From the NCBI RefSeq assembly GCF_900115845.1, contig NZ_FOXX01000017.1:1-64000 (forward strand): a DNA stretch of 64,000 bases, read 5' to 3'. Position numbers and translations under genes: made by a program. This stretch comes from Priestia endophytica DSM 13796 (GTDB taxonomy: Bacteria > Bacillota > Bacilli > Bacillales > Bacillaceae_H). Below are positions 1-7,907 of the stretch, piece by piece. Below the pieces are notes generated by a model. That model saw only the letters and a list, made by a program, of their open reading frames with translations. It searched no databases and had not been told where the DNA came from. The stretch's first letter is position 1. Each line of letters opens with the position of its first letter.

Positions 1-2
1 TA

Positions 3-311
3 TCGTCCAGTTGTACGCTGCATAGTGACCAAGGATCTGTGTATACTTCTTATGCTTATCAAAAACAAGTCAAAGAAAGAGGCATGACTATGAGTATGTC
101 CCGAAAAGGGACGCCCGCAGACAATGCCTCCATTGAATCGTTTCACTCTTCTCTAAAGACTGAAACCTTCTACCTCGACAACTTAACCTGTACTACGACC
201 GCCATCGTAAAACAGATTGTCGAAGACTACATCACTTATTATAACAATATCCGTATCCAAACGAAACTAAATAACCAGTCTCCGGTCCAATACCGAAAAC
301 TGGCTATTTAG
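3..311 (+). CDS. IS3-family transposase (OrfB type), C-terminal part, cut by the window edge
   Basis: The frame is already open at base 3, inside the catalytic core of a DDE transposase. The motif HSDQG (bases 21-35) carries the second catalytic Asp. The block DNASIESFHSSLKTE carries the catalytic Glu, and the usual IS3/IS150 tail (YNNIRIQ, then SPVQY) follows before the TAG stop. The first Asp and the OrfA part lie left of the window. A terminal repeat follows the stop directly, so this is the 3' end of one insertion sequence. Whether the element is intact cannot be judged from here. Confidence 0.88.
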   Translation, partial: SSSCTLHSDQGSVYTSYAYQKQVKERGMTMSMSRKGTPADNASIESFHSSLKTETFYLDNLTCTTTAIVKQIVEDYITYYNNIRIQTKLNNQSPVQYRKLAI

Positions 312-320
312 ATGGTGTTT

Positions 321-352
321 TGATCCCTGTCTCAAAAACGGGGGGCAGTTCC
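321..352. repeat. Right terminal inverted repeat of the IS3-family element
   Basis: The segment holding CTCAAAAACGGGGGGCAGTT and ending in CCA lies just after the transposase stop. It ends in CA, as IS3-family ends usually do. The left end is outside the window, so the repeat and any target duplication cannot be compared. Confidence 0.6.
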
Positions 353-398
353 ATTGGACAAAGGGTTTCTTTTTATTACAGGAAATCCAAAAATAATT

Positions 399-426
399 AG
401 TTAACATAACACAGATTATCAGCATT
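399..426 (+). other. Xer (dif-like) recombination site S1
   Basis: Left half AGTTAACATAA, spacer CACAGA, right half TTATCAGCATT. The left half is identical in sites S4 and S6 and matches the XerD-type arm of the B. subtilis dif site (TTATGTAAACT read on the other strand) at all but one position. The right half is the more variable XerC-type arm. A terminator and the 3' end of a minus-strand gene follow at once, as at the other sites. Confidence 0.75.
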
Positions 427-428
427 GT

Positions 429-459
429 AAAAGGATCTTTGAGTAAAAGATCCTTTTAG
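429..459 (-). terminator. Terminator of the 98-aa-class gene at 490-780
   Basis: Stem AAAAGGATCTTT with AAAGATCCTTTT around a 5-base loop. On the minus strand it ends in a T-run. It sits between S1 and the gene's 3' end. Confidence 0.75.
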
Positions 460-489
460 CTACTTGTTCAATTTAAGAAATCCTTTAAG

Positions 490-780
490 TTAAATAATCC
501 CTTGCATTTTCCATTGGTCGAAATACTTTTGATAACCCATTTCATCAGCAGTCATGGTGTATTGCGTATCTCCCAATTTAAAAGTATGGAATCCCGACAA
601 GGCTTCATAGGTCGGATTCTCTTCTACATCCCCGAAAAGCGTTTCGAATGCATCTACATCCACTGAGTGTGTTGTTCCATCCCCATAGGTTTCAAGAAGA
701 ATGAAATCAGCCTCGTCCTGATCTGTATCTCCCTTAAATATCAAACCTGCTTCATTTAAGGACGAATATAATTGATTCAT
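490..780 (-). CDS. Hypothetical acidic protein in Xer cassette 1
   Basis: About 96 residues, rich in Asp and Glu, with no signal peptide or membrane segment. I do not recognise the family. The start is uncertain. The ATG at 780 has GAGG six bases upstream, while an in-frame TTG at 786 has AGGAG six bases upstream and would add two residues. The gene stands alone: site S1 and a terminator lie at its 3' end and site S2 lies just upstream of its promoter region. It looks like the sole cargo of one cassette. Confidence 0.7.
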   Translation of the reverse strand: MNQLYSSLNEAGLIFKGDTDQDEADFILLETYGDGTTHSVDVDAFETLFGDVEENPTYEALSGFHTFKLGDTQYTMTADEMGYQKYFDQWKMQGII

Positions 781-853
781 ACTCAACCTCTACTCCTTTT
801 TAGTTCAAGATGATCCAGAATAATTCATAAGTACTCTATACTCTATACATTTT

Positions 854-881
854 AGATAATATAATGTTAATTATCGGCAAA
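854..881 (+). other. Xer (dif-like) recombination site S2
   Basis: Left half AGATAATATAA (9 of 11 matches to AGTTAACATAA), spacer TGTTAA, right half TTATCGGCAAA. The right half shares TTATCGG with S3 and S7. It has the same orientation as the other sites. The stop codon of the peptidase gene is only 25 bases away. No clear terminator is seen between them. Confidence 0.65.
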
Positions 882-906
882 CTAACTTTCTTTATTTCCT
901 ATCTGG

Positions 907-1590
907 TTAGGATAACAACATGTCCCCTGATATAATCTTCGTTTTCACTACTTTTAATCTATCCTTTTTAAAGACATATAGGGGACAATCACCTAGAGCT
1001 TGTAGTTTATTATGACTGATGTAAACTCCAACTTCTTCAGACAAGGCCATTATAGGATTGCTCGTTTTTTTTACATGACTTTTTATTAACTCATCATGTT
1101 TTTCTTGATAATGACACCATATCGAATAGCCTTGTGTAAGATTCAACCCACTATAATCCTGCATATTTACGTTATTTATATCTATATAAGAAGCAGTATT
1201 AATGTCTTTTCCAAATATGATAGCGCCTGCACTTCCTCCATAAACCAAACCATTCTTTATATATTCCCTTAGAATTAAGTCAAACCCAGATACCCTTATA
1301 TCATGTAACAAACTAAATGTATTGCCTCCGCCAATATATACAGCAGAGAATGGATTTAAATCCTTAATTGATTTATTTGATAAATCTGTCCACATAACAA
1401 TGTTTTGAACTCCTAGAGGATTTAATGTGCTATTTATCCATTCAAAGCATAACTCATACGAAATAGCTCCTTTTAGTGCAATAGGGATATATAATAACGG
1501 TTTATTTAAATTAACCTGACTAATAAACTCTTTATCAATTTCTTTCGTTTGTTTCGCATCTCCACCACCCGATAAAAATAATTTAACCAT
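907..1590 (-). CDS. Peptidase S51 family (dipeptidase E-like)
   Basis: 227 residues, close to the length of E. coli PepE. The nucleophile motif GGSAGA places Ser120 in the S51 nucleophile elbow, and YIGGGNTF precedes it as in the family. A His around residue 160 (WCHYQEKH) is a candidate for the catalytic His. PepE-type enzymes cleave Asp-X dipeptides in the cytoplasm; the substrate here is inferred from family only. A GGGGGG ribosome site lies before the ATG. The gene lies alone between sites S2 and S3, as cassette cargo. Confidence 0.85.
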   Translation of the reverse strand: MVKLFLSGGGDAKQTKEIDKEFISQVNLNKPLLYIPIALKGAISYELCFEWINSTLNPLGVQNIVMWTDLSNKSIKDLNPFSAVYIGGGNTFSLLHDIRVSGFDLILREYIKNGLVYGGSAGAIIFGKDINTASYIDINNVNMQDYSGLNLTQGYSIWCHYQEKHDELIKSHVKKTSNPIMALSEEVGVYISHNKLQALGDCPLYVFKKDRLKVVKTKIISGDMLLS

Positions 1591-1878
1591 AAAATCCCCC
1601 CTTTACAGTTTTTTGAAAATTATATCATCTTGTATCGCATAAAAAGTATTTGGGTCCGCGCTATGTTTAGATGGAGAACGGAGAAGAAGATAAATATCAA
1701 CCTCCCCTAATTAATTTAATAAAAAAGCCCCTCCTTCTATCAGGGAAGGAGGGTTATATAGTGTAAGGTATTAAAGAAAGAGGGTTATTTTCCTTCTCTA
1801 AATAATAAACCTATTTTTACCATTTGTAAATTTAAAATATATAAAAATTTACCATTTTTTAAATTTTCAGGTGAACTT
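1591..1878. other. Non-coding stretch upstream of the S51 peptidase gene
   Basis: AT-rich DNA holding the promoter region of the peptidase gene and one terminator-like hairpin (listed separately). I see no gene in it. Confidence 0.6.
1721..1753 (-). terminator. Orphan terminator-like hairpin
   Basis: Stem CCCTCCTT with AAGGAGGG, followed on the minus strand by a T-run. It points away from S3 and lies upstream of the peptidase gene, so it does not end any gene now present. It may be left from a lost cassette or insulate the peptidase gene from transcription arriving from the right. Confidence 0.6.
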
Positions 1879-1906
1879 AGTTTACATAAAAGGTATTATC
1901 GGAAAT
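1879..1906 (+). other. Xer (dif-like) recombination site S3
   Basis: Left half AGTTTACATAA, spacer AAGGTA, right half TTATCGGAAAT. The left half is exactly the RipX/XerD-side arm of B. subtilis dif as I know it. It is followed within 3 bases by a terminator and then a minus-strand gene. Confidence 0.82.
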
Positions 1907-1908
1907 AA

Positions 1909-1948
1909 AGATCCTGAAAATCCTTATCATGTTAACTTTTCAGGATCT
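1909..1948 (-). terminator. Terminator of the 75-aa membrane protein gene
   Basis: Twelve-base perfect stem (AGATCCTGAAAA with TTTTCAGGATCT) and T-rich tail on the minus strand. It lies between site S3 and the gene's 3' end. Confidence 0.8.
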
Positions 1949-1966
1949 TCTAGAATACCTAGTAAA

Positions 1967-2194
1967 TTATTTGTTGCTGTTAATTTTAAAATTAACAATT
2001 AACCATATAACTTGAATAATCAGAGGAAAGATAAATGCCATTAATAAAATTATAAATGCCAACAACTTTAGAGCAGGTGTTTGAGTAACACCTGCTCCAT
2101 CAATTTTCCTTGTCCAGACGACAAATGTTCCTACTGCAAAAAGCATAATCCAAATAATATTGGCTATCCACCAAAAAATCCATCGTTTTTTCAC
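1967..2194 (-). CDS. Small two-helix membrane protein, cassette cargo
   Basis: 75 residues starting at GTG, after a weak GAAG ribosome site. Two hydrophobic helices (roughly residues 5-27 and 43-68) are joined by a short polar loop with WTRKIDGAG. The family is not recognised. It lies alone between sites S3 and S4 with its own terminator. It could be an immunity-like or stress membrane peptide, but nothing in the sequence decides this. Confidence 0.65.
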   Translation of the reverse strand: MKKRWIFWWIANIIWIMLFAVGTFVVWTRKIDGAGVTQTPALKLLAFIILLMAFIFPLIIQVIWLIVNFKINSNK

Positions 2195-2352
2195 ATTATC
2201 ACTTCTTCCATTTTTCAGATTCTTAATCTAGTAATAGATATACTTCACCTCAAATTAAATCCATTAATTAACCTAGAAAATTTCAACACTTCGCTTTTGT
2301 TAAAACTATACTTCTGAAGATGTATAGTTTTATAAATATCGTATATAGAGCT

Positions 2353-2380
2353 AGTTAACATAAAACAAGTTATTGGTACT
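2353..2380 (+). other. Xer (dif-like) recombination site S4
   Basis: Left half AGTTAACATAA, spacer AACAAG, right half TTATTGGTACT. The terminator of the alpha/beta hydrolase gene starts three bases later. The stretch from this site into the gene end has a decayed second copy at 6123-6290. Confidence 0.8.
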
Positions 2381-2383
2381 AAA

Positions 2384-2415
2384 AAGCCCTTATCCATATT
2401 AGTAAGGGCTTCTAA
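2384..2415 (-). terminator. Terminator of the alpha/beta hydrolase gene
   Basis: Stem AAGCCCTTA with TAAGGGCTT, followed on the minus strand by TTTTT. It sits directly against site S4. Confidence 0.8.
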
Positions 2416-2422
2416 ATTCCTT

Positions 2423-3304
2423 CTATTTATCTAAAAAGCGTAGGACTCGCTTATTTATCTGTTTAGGGTTCTCCATAGACATAAGGTGACCCACTCCCCT
2501 TACCATTTCTAACGTAATATGAGGAGATGAGTCCTTAGCACGACAAAATGCTTCCTCGGGATTATACATGACTTCCTTTTCCCCCAATAACAGGAGAAGT
2601 TGAGTTTGAATTTGGGCTAACTCCTCATCCTTAAACACATAGGGAAATCCCTGTTCTGTTTGAGTTTCTTCTTGATTAGGAGGCGGAGCGCTCCCAAATG
2701 TTCCAGCTATTAATTGTTGTTCTATAAGAGGATCTACTGTATAACGATGATCAAAAATCCATTCGAGAAAGCTCTTAACGCCTTCTTTATTACTAACCAT
2801 TCCCATAGCATAAGAGTAGAATACGGGATCGAAAGGAATGTAAGTGGCAGCTGGGCTTATAATGACAGCTTTATTCACTATTTGAGGGAAAAGGGACAGG
2901 AAATTCACTGTATGTAAAGCTCCATAGGATAATCCTACAATATATGTTTTATCAATTTGTAAATGATCTAATACTTCATTTAACCAGGAGGCATAACTTG
3001 ATCGATTTGTAAACTTCTTTTCTAACACGCTTCTATTCTTGTCTCCTATAATATCAATACAAATGACTCTATACTGTTTACTCCACTCTGCTACATTCGG
3101 ATACCACATCGTTGAACTCATTCTTGCCCCATGTAAGAGGATTAGAGGAGGAGATAACTTATCTCCACTTTCAATAATATAGGTATGTCCGTAAGAAGTA
3201 TCTACAAAGTAAGAAGAAAAGGCTATTGGCCATAGTTTTTGTAAGGCTTTATCATAAGATTGCAGATAACTATTTTCTTGATCATTTAACTTTGAAGTAT
3301 GCAT
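2423..3304 (-). CDS. Alpha/beta hydrolase (S33-like), cassette cargo
   Basis: 293 residues. The oxyanion motif HGARMSSTMW lies near residue 60, the nucleophile elbow is GLSYGA (Ser about 146), an acid follows in LLGEKEVMYNPEE, and the catalytic His is in GHLMSMENP near the C terminus. This is the full set for a cytoplasmic hydrolase or esterase; the substrate is unknown. GGGGGA precedes the ATG. The gene's 3' end lies against S4. A fragment covering its last residues, with the His motif, recurs at 6199-6290, so this cassette or a close relative was once present twice. Confidence 0.88.
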   Translation of the reverse strand: MHTSKLNDQENSYLQSYDKALQKLWPIAFSSYFVDTSYGHTYIIESGDKLSPPLILLHGARMSSTMWYPNVAEWSKQYRVICIDIIGDKNRSVLEKKFTNRSSYASWLNEVLDHLQIDKTYIVGLSYGALHTVNFLSLFPQIVNKAVIISPAATYIPFDPVFYSYAMGMVSNKEGVKSFLEWIFDHRYTVDPLIEQQLIAGTFGSAPPPNQEETQTEQGFPYVFKDEELAQIQTQLLLLLGEKEVMYNPEEAFCRAKDSSPHITLEMVRGVGHLMSMENPKQINKRVLRFLDK

Positions 3305-3434
3305 TTAATTTCCCCCATATTGTTAAAAAGGCCATTTCAAATGTCTTTTTGATTTCTAGCGATGCATTCAATGCTTTTATATCTCTTCCGGTTTTAGGAG
3401 TAAAGTTAACCAAGACAAGAAACAAATTTTAAAT

Positions 3435-3617
3435 CTATTTTCTTCGGTCTGCTCGAGACTGAAAGGCTAAAACGATCACTACAAAGGCGATAACGATTAC
3501 AATCATTTTCAACGTTACATTTATAACATGAGAATCAATAAAGGTAGCAACCACCCCTATAACTAATGCGACTAAAATCAATATTGCAATTAGAAAACTT
3601 CTCTTTATTTGACTCAT
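3435..3617 (-). CDS. Small membrane protein, two helices
   Basis: 60 residues with a GGGAG ribosome site before the ATG. Two strongly hydrophobic segments (about residues 8-27 and 33-53) are followed by a basic tail RADRRK. The family is not recognised. It lies between the hydrolase and phosphatase genes on the same strand but well spaced, so probably as a separate unit. Confidence 0.6.
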   Translation of the reverse strand: MSQIKRSFLIAILILVALVIGVVATFIDSHVINVTLKMIVIVIAFVVIVLAFQSRADRRK

Positions 3618-3756
3618 GGTAATCTCCCTCTTTTCCCAATGTAGAGCTATTGTTTACACGAAAATTCTATCTTCAAAAAAGGGTTTATATAGCTCTTTAT
3701 CGATAGATTTAAAACAGATATTCTTCTTAAAGTAAAAGGCTGAGAAGGGAAAATGA

Positions 3757-4560
3757 TTAGCATCCTATTTTTTCTCCTTCAATTAATAATTGTTTAAAGC
3801 TATCCAGGTTGTGTCTAGGTATCTTACAAGCTAAGCAAAGATAACTTTCCACATCTCCATATTGATTTATAATCTTGGTATAAGCCTCTTCTAAATATTC
3901 TCGCCTAACCTCTAGAATAGGTTTTATACGTTCTGGTGAGACATGAAATAAGCTCATCCATTGAATTAATCTTCCTTTTTTCTTCATCGAAACAGCAATT
4001 AGCTGATTAGAAAAAAGATAGTCGTCTATCACCGTCTCATAAGGAACACCTGCAAGTAATTGAATAAGAGCTGAGACAAAACCAGTACGGTCCTTCCCTC
4101 CTGTACAGTGAATAAGAGCAGGCAAGTGGCTTTGTTCTGAAAGGAACATAATAATTTGGTTAATTTCTTTATATATTCCACAAGCCATATAATCATACAT
4201 ATCTTTCATTACATCTTCAAAGTTAATCGTGTTAGACTTCGTAACTAGAAATTTAAAAAACTCAAAACGTGTGAATTCTCTGCTCTTGTCATGGATAGAT
4301 ACCTTTAATACTTGAACGTTTTCATTACACTGAATCCGACTAACTTTAGACTTCTGTTCAGTAGGGGTTCTCAAATCACAAATTGATTTTATTTTTAACT
4401 GATGGAAATGCTCTATATCATTTGTGGATAATCGAGATAGTTCTTCCGATCGGAATAGTAAACCAATCTTCATTTTACGTCCATCTTTGGTCTTAAGTCC
4501 TCCAATATCCCGGAAATTATGTAACTTTTCAAATGGATATCTATTTTCTCCAGTTCTCAT
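3757..4560 (-). CDS. Protein tyrosine phosphatase, IphP-like
   Basis: The signature HCTGGKDRTG is the HCxxGxxR loop of tyrosine phosphatases, with the nucleophilic Cys and the phosphate-binding Arg. An N-terminal NFRDIGG and a LLFRS block are typical of the bacterial IphP/SiwA type (about 260-270 residues). The start is set at 4560: GGAGA lies seven bases before this ATG but only one base before the in-frame ATG at 4566. It probably dephosphorylates Tyr or phospholipid substrates in the cytoplasm. It is part of the all-minus-strand cargo array. Confidence 0.88.
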   Translation of the reverse strand: MRTGENRYPFEKLHNFRDIGGLKTKDGRKMKIGLLFRSEELSRLSTNDIEHFHQLKIKSICDLRTPTEQKSKVSRIQCNENVQVLKVSIHDKSREFTRFEFFKFLVTKSNTINFEDVMKDMYDYMACGIYKEINQIIMFLSEQSHLPALIHCTGGKDRTGFVSALIQLLAGVPYETVIDDYLFSNQLIAVSMKKKGRLIQWMSLFHVSPERIKPILEVRREYLEEAYTKIINQYGDVESYLCLACKIPRHNLDSFKQLLIEGEKIGC

Positions 4561-4736
4561 TGTCATTCTCCATTATTTTTTAAAATTCACATGATGTATA
4601 TCCCAGACATACAGATGATAAAAAGGACAATTTTAGAGCTATCCTTTACTTTTATGTATATCTTAACTTTATCTACTGCATGTTTTCACAACTTAGATAA
4701 CTGGTTTTAAGTCCAATAATTCCGTTAAGGAATTCA

Positions 4737-5270
4737 CTATGAATCTGTTTTTAATCTTGAATACAGATTAAGGTCTACAAACTTTCCTTTAGACTTTTCC
4801 GCCTGTCTAAGTGTCCCCTCCAATGTAAAATTTAATCTCTGTAAGGTTTTAATTGAATTCGTATTTTGGGGTTCTACTTTTGCTTCAATTCTGTTTAGAC
4901 CTAAATCTTCAAATGCATATTTCAGTAAACCTGAGATGGCTTCAGAGGCATACCCTTTACCCCAAAATGCTTTTGAAAGCTCATATCCAATTTCTGATTT
5001 TGAATGTGCAAAGTCTAATGTGTTATAACCACATGATCCAATAATTTTATTGGAAGCTAACTCAATTATAGTGAAACGGGCAGCATTATTTTCATAATCA
5101 AGATTATTTAGAAATGTAATCATATCTTTGGCTTGTTGTTCTTCCGTAAAGTGACTAATATTCATATGTTTAGTGACAACGGGATCAGACCAAATTTTAA
5201 ATAAAGTAGAGGAATCAGATTCCTTTAACCTTCTTAAATACAATCTTTTTGTGTATAATTCTGAAATCAA
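4737..5270 (-). CDS. GNAT N-acetyltransferase, RimJ/RimL type
   Basis: 177 residues, the normal length for RimL-like enzymes. The N-terminal TKRLYLRRLKESD block and the acetyl-CoA loop in ELSKAFWGKGYASEA are present, followed by NRIEAKVEPQNTNSIKTLQR, where the Asn-Ser pair is conserved. It transfers acetyl from acetyl-CoA to an amine, either a protein N terminus or a small molecule such as an antibiotic; the target cannot be told. It starts with TTG; no ATG lies upstream in frame. It is single-gene cargo. Confidence 0.88.
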   Translation of the reverse strand: MISELYTKRLYLRRLKESDSSTLFKIWSDPVVTKHMNISHFTEEQQAKDMITFLNNLDYENNAARFTIIELASNKIIGSCGYNTLDFAHSKSEIGYELSKAFWGKGYASEAISGLLKYAFEDLGLNRIEAKVEPQNTNSIKTLQRLNFTLEGTLRQAEKSKGKFVDLNLYSRLKTDS

Positions 5271-5477
5271 TTAGGATTCCCCAAGTGTGTTTTTATAGTA
5301 CTGTTAGAATCTGAGTCATATAGAACCTTCTTATTTTAAGAGATATTCTTCTCAGTTTATTCAGGTGATAGAATATAACTAGAAATAGTAGAGGAGGATC
5401 TATTTATAAACAATTAAGGCCTTAATGATTTGATAAAAATAATGTTTCCATGTTAAAAATTCATTGGATTTTTTCAT

Positions 5478-5900
5478 TTATTCCACCTTATTATCAGCCT
5501 CTAAAGATAATATAGAGCCAAAGTATTGCGATGCCATAGTAAAACAAATAAAAGCACATAATTCACTAATTTCGCGTTCATTAAATGTTTCTTTTAACAC
5601 GTTAAAAATTGCATCTTCTATCTTTCCACCTTGTTTCAAAAAAACTTCTGTAAATCCTACAGCGATAGCTGTTTTTTTATCAAAAAGCTGATATTCTGGT
5701 TTTCCCTTTGCCTTACAATAGTCACAATCATTATTTTGCGCTAATGTTCTTCTTACTTGTTCTTTTACACTAGAATGGAGACTACCATCACCTTCTAACG
5801 TAGTTGCTAGGTTATTCCACGTCCCCATAATAGATGGATTATGACCTAATAATTGTTGGAATGGTGTATTTCCAGTCATAGAAAAAGAAATATTTGGCAT
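5478..5900 (-). CDS. Carboxymuconolactone decarboxylase/AhpD-like protein
   Basis: 140 residues with a CxxC pair in DCDYCKAKGKPE, the redox-active motif of AhpD-like proteins, and a helical C-terminal half (KETFNEREISELCAF). It is clearly paralogous to the core gene at 36969-37376, sharing LLGHN, YCKAK, the VLKETFNE.EISELCAF block and ASQYFG. This class may act as a disulfide reductase or peroxidase partner in the cytoplasm. A ribosome site AAAGG precedes the ATG. It is the last intact gene of the left array before the decayed cassette. Confidence 0.82.
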   Translation of the reverse strand: MPNISFSMTGNTPFQQLLGHNPSIMGTWNNLATTLEGDGSLHSSVKEQVRRTLAQNNDCDYCKAKGKPEYQLFDKKTAIAVGFTEVFLKQGGKIEDAIFNVLKETFNEREISELCAFICFTMASQYFGSILSLEADNKVE

Positions 5901-6122
5901 GCTATCACCAACCTTTCCCTTTTATTATAAATTTCCAAATAATAGATATCTATTTCGTATGAAATAGAATTTAAGTATATATTTTACAAATGAAACTAAA
6001 AATGAGAACAATATTTTTATATGAAATTTACTTATTATAATGTCACTATAAACCCTGATTATGATGTTAAGATTAAAGTTGTCTTTGATGATCATTAAAA
6101 GGTGTACATTACACAAAAATTT

Positions 6123-6150
6123 AGTGGTCATAAAATAAATCATTCAGACT
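6123..6150 (+). other. Decayed Xer-like site S5
   Basis: Left half AGTGGTCATAA, spacer AATAAA, right half TCATTCAGACT. It matches S4 poorly in itself, but the bases that follow (AAAAATCCCTTATTACTATT and onward) align with those after S4, so it stands where a site should be. It is probably a mutated relic. Confidence 0.5.
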
Positions 6151-6198
6151 AAAAATCCCTTATTACTATTAATAAAGGCTTTTAATCTCCTGCCATTT

Positions 6199-6290
6199 AT
6201 CTAAAGAGCATCAGACTAACTTATTTATCTCTTTAGGTTTCTCCATATACATGAGATGCCCGCCCCCTTTTATCATTTCTACCGTATAGG
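6199..6290 (-). pseudogene. Remnant of an alpha/beta hydrolase cassette
   Basis: On the minus strand this reads VEMIKGGGHLMYMEKPKEIN and then a stop. It aligns with LEMVRGVGHLMSMENPKQIN at the C terminus of the hydrolase at 2423-3304, including the catalytic His. The non-coding bases between the gene end and the neighbouring site are also shared. Only about 25 codons survive, cut off on the upstream side by site S6. This fits loss of the cassette body with its 3' boundary kept. Confidence 0.82.
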
Positions 6291-6295
6291 TTTTT

Positions 6296-6323
6296 AGTTA
6301 ACATAATAGATCTTCTAGGAAGT
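6296..6323 (+). other. Xer (dif-like) recombination site S6
   Basis: Left half AGTTAACATAA, spacer TAGATC, right half TTCTAGGAAGT. The right half is exactly the CodV/XerC-side arm of B. subtilis dif. A strong terminator begins six bases later. Confidence 0.85.
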
Positions 6324-6328
6324 AATAA

Positions 6329-6369
6329 AAGCTCAAACTCATTGAATTACCACGAGTTTGAGCTTTTTC
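6329..6369. terminator. Terminator next to site S6
   Basis: Twelve-base perfect stem AAGCTCAAACTC with GAGTTTGAGCTT and a T-run on the plus strand; A-rich on the left, so it may work both ways. On the minus strand it would end the gene remnant at 6436-6567. Confidence 0.8.
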
Positions 6370-6435
6370 TTGCCCTTTAAGTATACTTTTATGGACGGTT
6401 ATTTTATATCTATAATATACACCGATTGCAAATAA

Positions 6436-6567
6436 CTATAGCTTAAGAAAAGTGTAAATCAATAAAAGGATAAGCATAGGTCCAGATATCCACTTTTTTG
6501 GACCTCTAGTCTTTACTTCTATAAAATGGACGAGAAATTGAAAGATATCCTCATGACTAAATTGTTG
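6436..6567 (-). pseudogene. Remnant of a small membrane protein gene
   Basis: An open stretch of about 43 codons without a start codon. It reads KTRGPKKWISGPMLILLLIY near the end, with a hydrophobic C-terminal helix, then TAG. It looks like the C-terminal part of a membrane protein. Its 3' end faces the S6 terminator, which is the arrangement of every other cassette, so I take it as decayed cargo. Confidence 0.45.
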
Positions 6568-6595
6568 TTATAAAAGATCAAATTATCACCATTTT

Positions 6596-6624
6596 TTGAA
6601 TTTTCATTAAGCTTAATTTATAAT
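6596..6624 (+). promoter_or_regulatory. Sigma-A promoter of the alanine-dehydrogenase-like operon
   Basis: The -35 TTGAAT (6596-6601) and -10 TATAAT (6619-6624) are spaced by 17 bases. Transcription would start near 6631 and leave a leader of about 90 bases before the ATG. Confidence 0.65.
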
Positions 6625-6719
6625 TTGATAAGTGAATGTAGATTAAGACCTTAATAGAATATGATGCATAGATGTTAAAGGAGCTGCATTTTCAAAAAAA
6701 CTAATTTAGGAGGATTAAA

Positions 6720-7886
6720 ATGATATTTGGTGTACTAAGAGATAATAAAGTAGGGGAGTACCGAGTTATAATGACACCTTTAGAAGTTGCTACTATTAGG
6801 GATGATGGCCATACGATACTTGTTCAAAAAGATGCGGGTTTATTAGCAGGATTTAGCAATGAACAATATCAGAAAGGGGGGGCTGAAATAGTAGAAACAA
6901 CTGAAGAGATGTATGAAAGATGTAACTTTATAGCAAAAGTTAAAGAACTTGAAGAAAATGAATATAAATTACTCAAGGAAAATCAAATTATTTATACTTG
7001 CATACATCCAGCTGCACATAAAGAACAAGTACAAGCTATACTCGATAGCAAATGTATTGCATTCACAGCAGAGGATTCACATAGATTCGGTTCAGTAAAC
7101 TGTGAAGCAGCAGGTAAACAAGGTGCATTAATGGGTCTACAAGCAATGCTGACTATTAATGGCGGGAAGGGGAAATTTGTTAGTGGTTTAGCTGGAGCCC
7201 CTGGTATGAAGGTACTTATCCTTGGAGGAGGATTAGTAGGAAGGTCTGCGCTGCAGGTTTTACATTCATTGGGAGCATGGTGTACTGTAATGGATGTGAA
7301 TTACGGGGTGTTGAGAGAGATTGGAAAAACATATAATGAAAAAGTAAATACGCAGTTATCAACTAAGCAAAATATTAAAAAATTACTTCCTGAAATTGAT
7401 ATGGTGATTAACTGTGTAAAATGGCCAAAGGAACGCAAAGACTATTTAATAGATTGTGATATGCTCCATTTAATGGAAAATGGAGCAGTTATTGTGGATA
7501 TTAGTAATGATACTGATGGTGCGATTGAATCCTTCCGTGAAACAACTCATGAAAATCCAACATATATCGAAAATGGAGTCGTGCATTATTGTGTCAGCAA
7601 TATTCCTGGAGCTATTGCTAATTCTACCTCTGTAGCTTATGCAGCATCTGTACTGCCACATATTCAATCAATTTTAAACTTAGGTGTGAAAGCAGCTTGT
7701 ATCAAAGACGGCTTTTTAAGACGCAGTTTAACAGCTTATAAAGGATACCTTACACATGAGGAAACAAGTGCTATTCAAAATAGACCTTGGATAAGACCAG
7801 AAGATGTATTAAATATAAAAAATGAAAAACTTGACCTAGCACCACCAGCTACATCAACTAGATCAGATAACTTTTTAAGCATTTAA
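6720..7886 (+). CDS. Alanine dehydrogenase/PNT-family NAD(P)-dependent dehydrogenase
   Basis: 388 residues. The N-terminal domain has the Ald-like start FGVLRDNKVGEYRVIMTP, and CIHPAAH holds a catalytic-type His. A Rossmann fold follows with VLILGGGLVGRSALQVLHSLGA (NAD site, Asp in MDVN). The later part (CVKWPKERKDYL, HYCVSNIPGAIANSTSVAYA) resembles Ald but is diverged. Ald converts alanine to pyruvate and ammonia; a different amino or opine acid is possible here. AGGAGG precedes the ATG. It is followed 21 bases on by a GltS-like carrier, so uptake and breakdown of one amino acid is a likely joint role. Confidence 0.8.
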   Translation: MIFGVLRDNKVGEYRVIMTPLEVATIRDDGHTILVQKDAGLLAGFSNEQYQKGGAEIVETTEEMYERCNFIAKVKELEENEYKLLKENQIIYTCIHPAAHKEQVQAILDSKCIAFTAEDSHRFGSVNCEAAGKQGALMGLQAMLTINGGKGKFVSGLAGAPGMKVLILGGGLVGRSALQVLHSLGAWCTVMDVNYGVLREIGKTYNEKVNTQLSTKQNIKKLLPEIDMVINCVKWPKERKDYLIDCDMLHLMENGAVIVDISNDTDGAIESFRETTHENPTYIENGVVHYCVSNIPGAIANSTSVAYAASVLPHIQSILNLGVKAACIKDGFLRRSLTAYKGYLTHEETSAIQNRPWIRPEDVLNIKNEKLDLAPPATSTRSDNFLSI

Positions 7887-7907
7887 AGCTATTGAAGGAG
7901 GATATTA

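Noticed and set aside
6588-6645. Possible further decayed Xer site before the dehydrogenase operon
   Set aside because: The flank (ACCATTTTTTGAATTTTCA) resembles the flank of S3, but the site itself lacks two bases and overlaps a good sigma-A promoter. Too weak to list.
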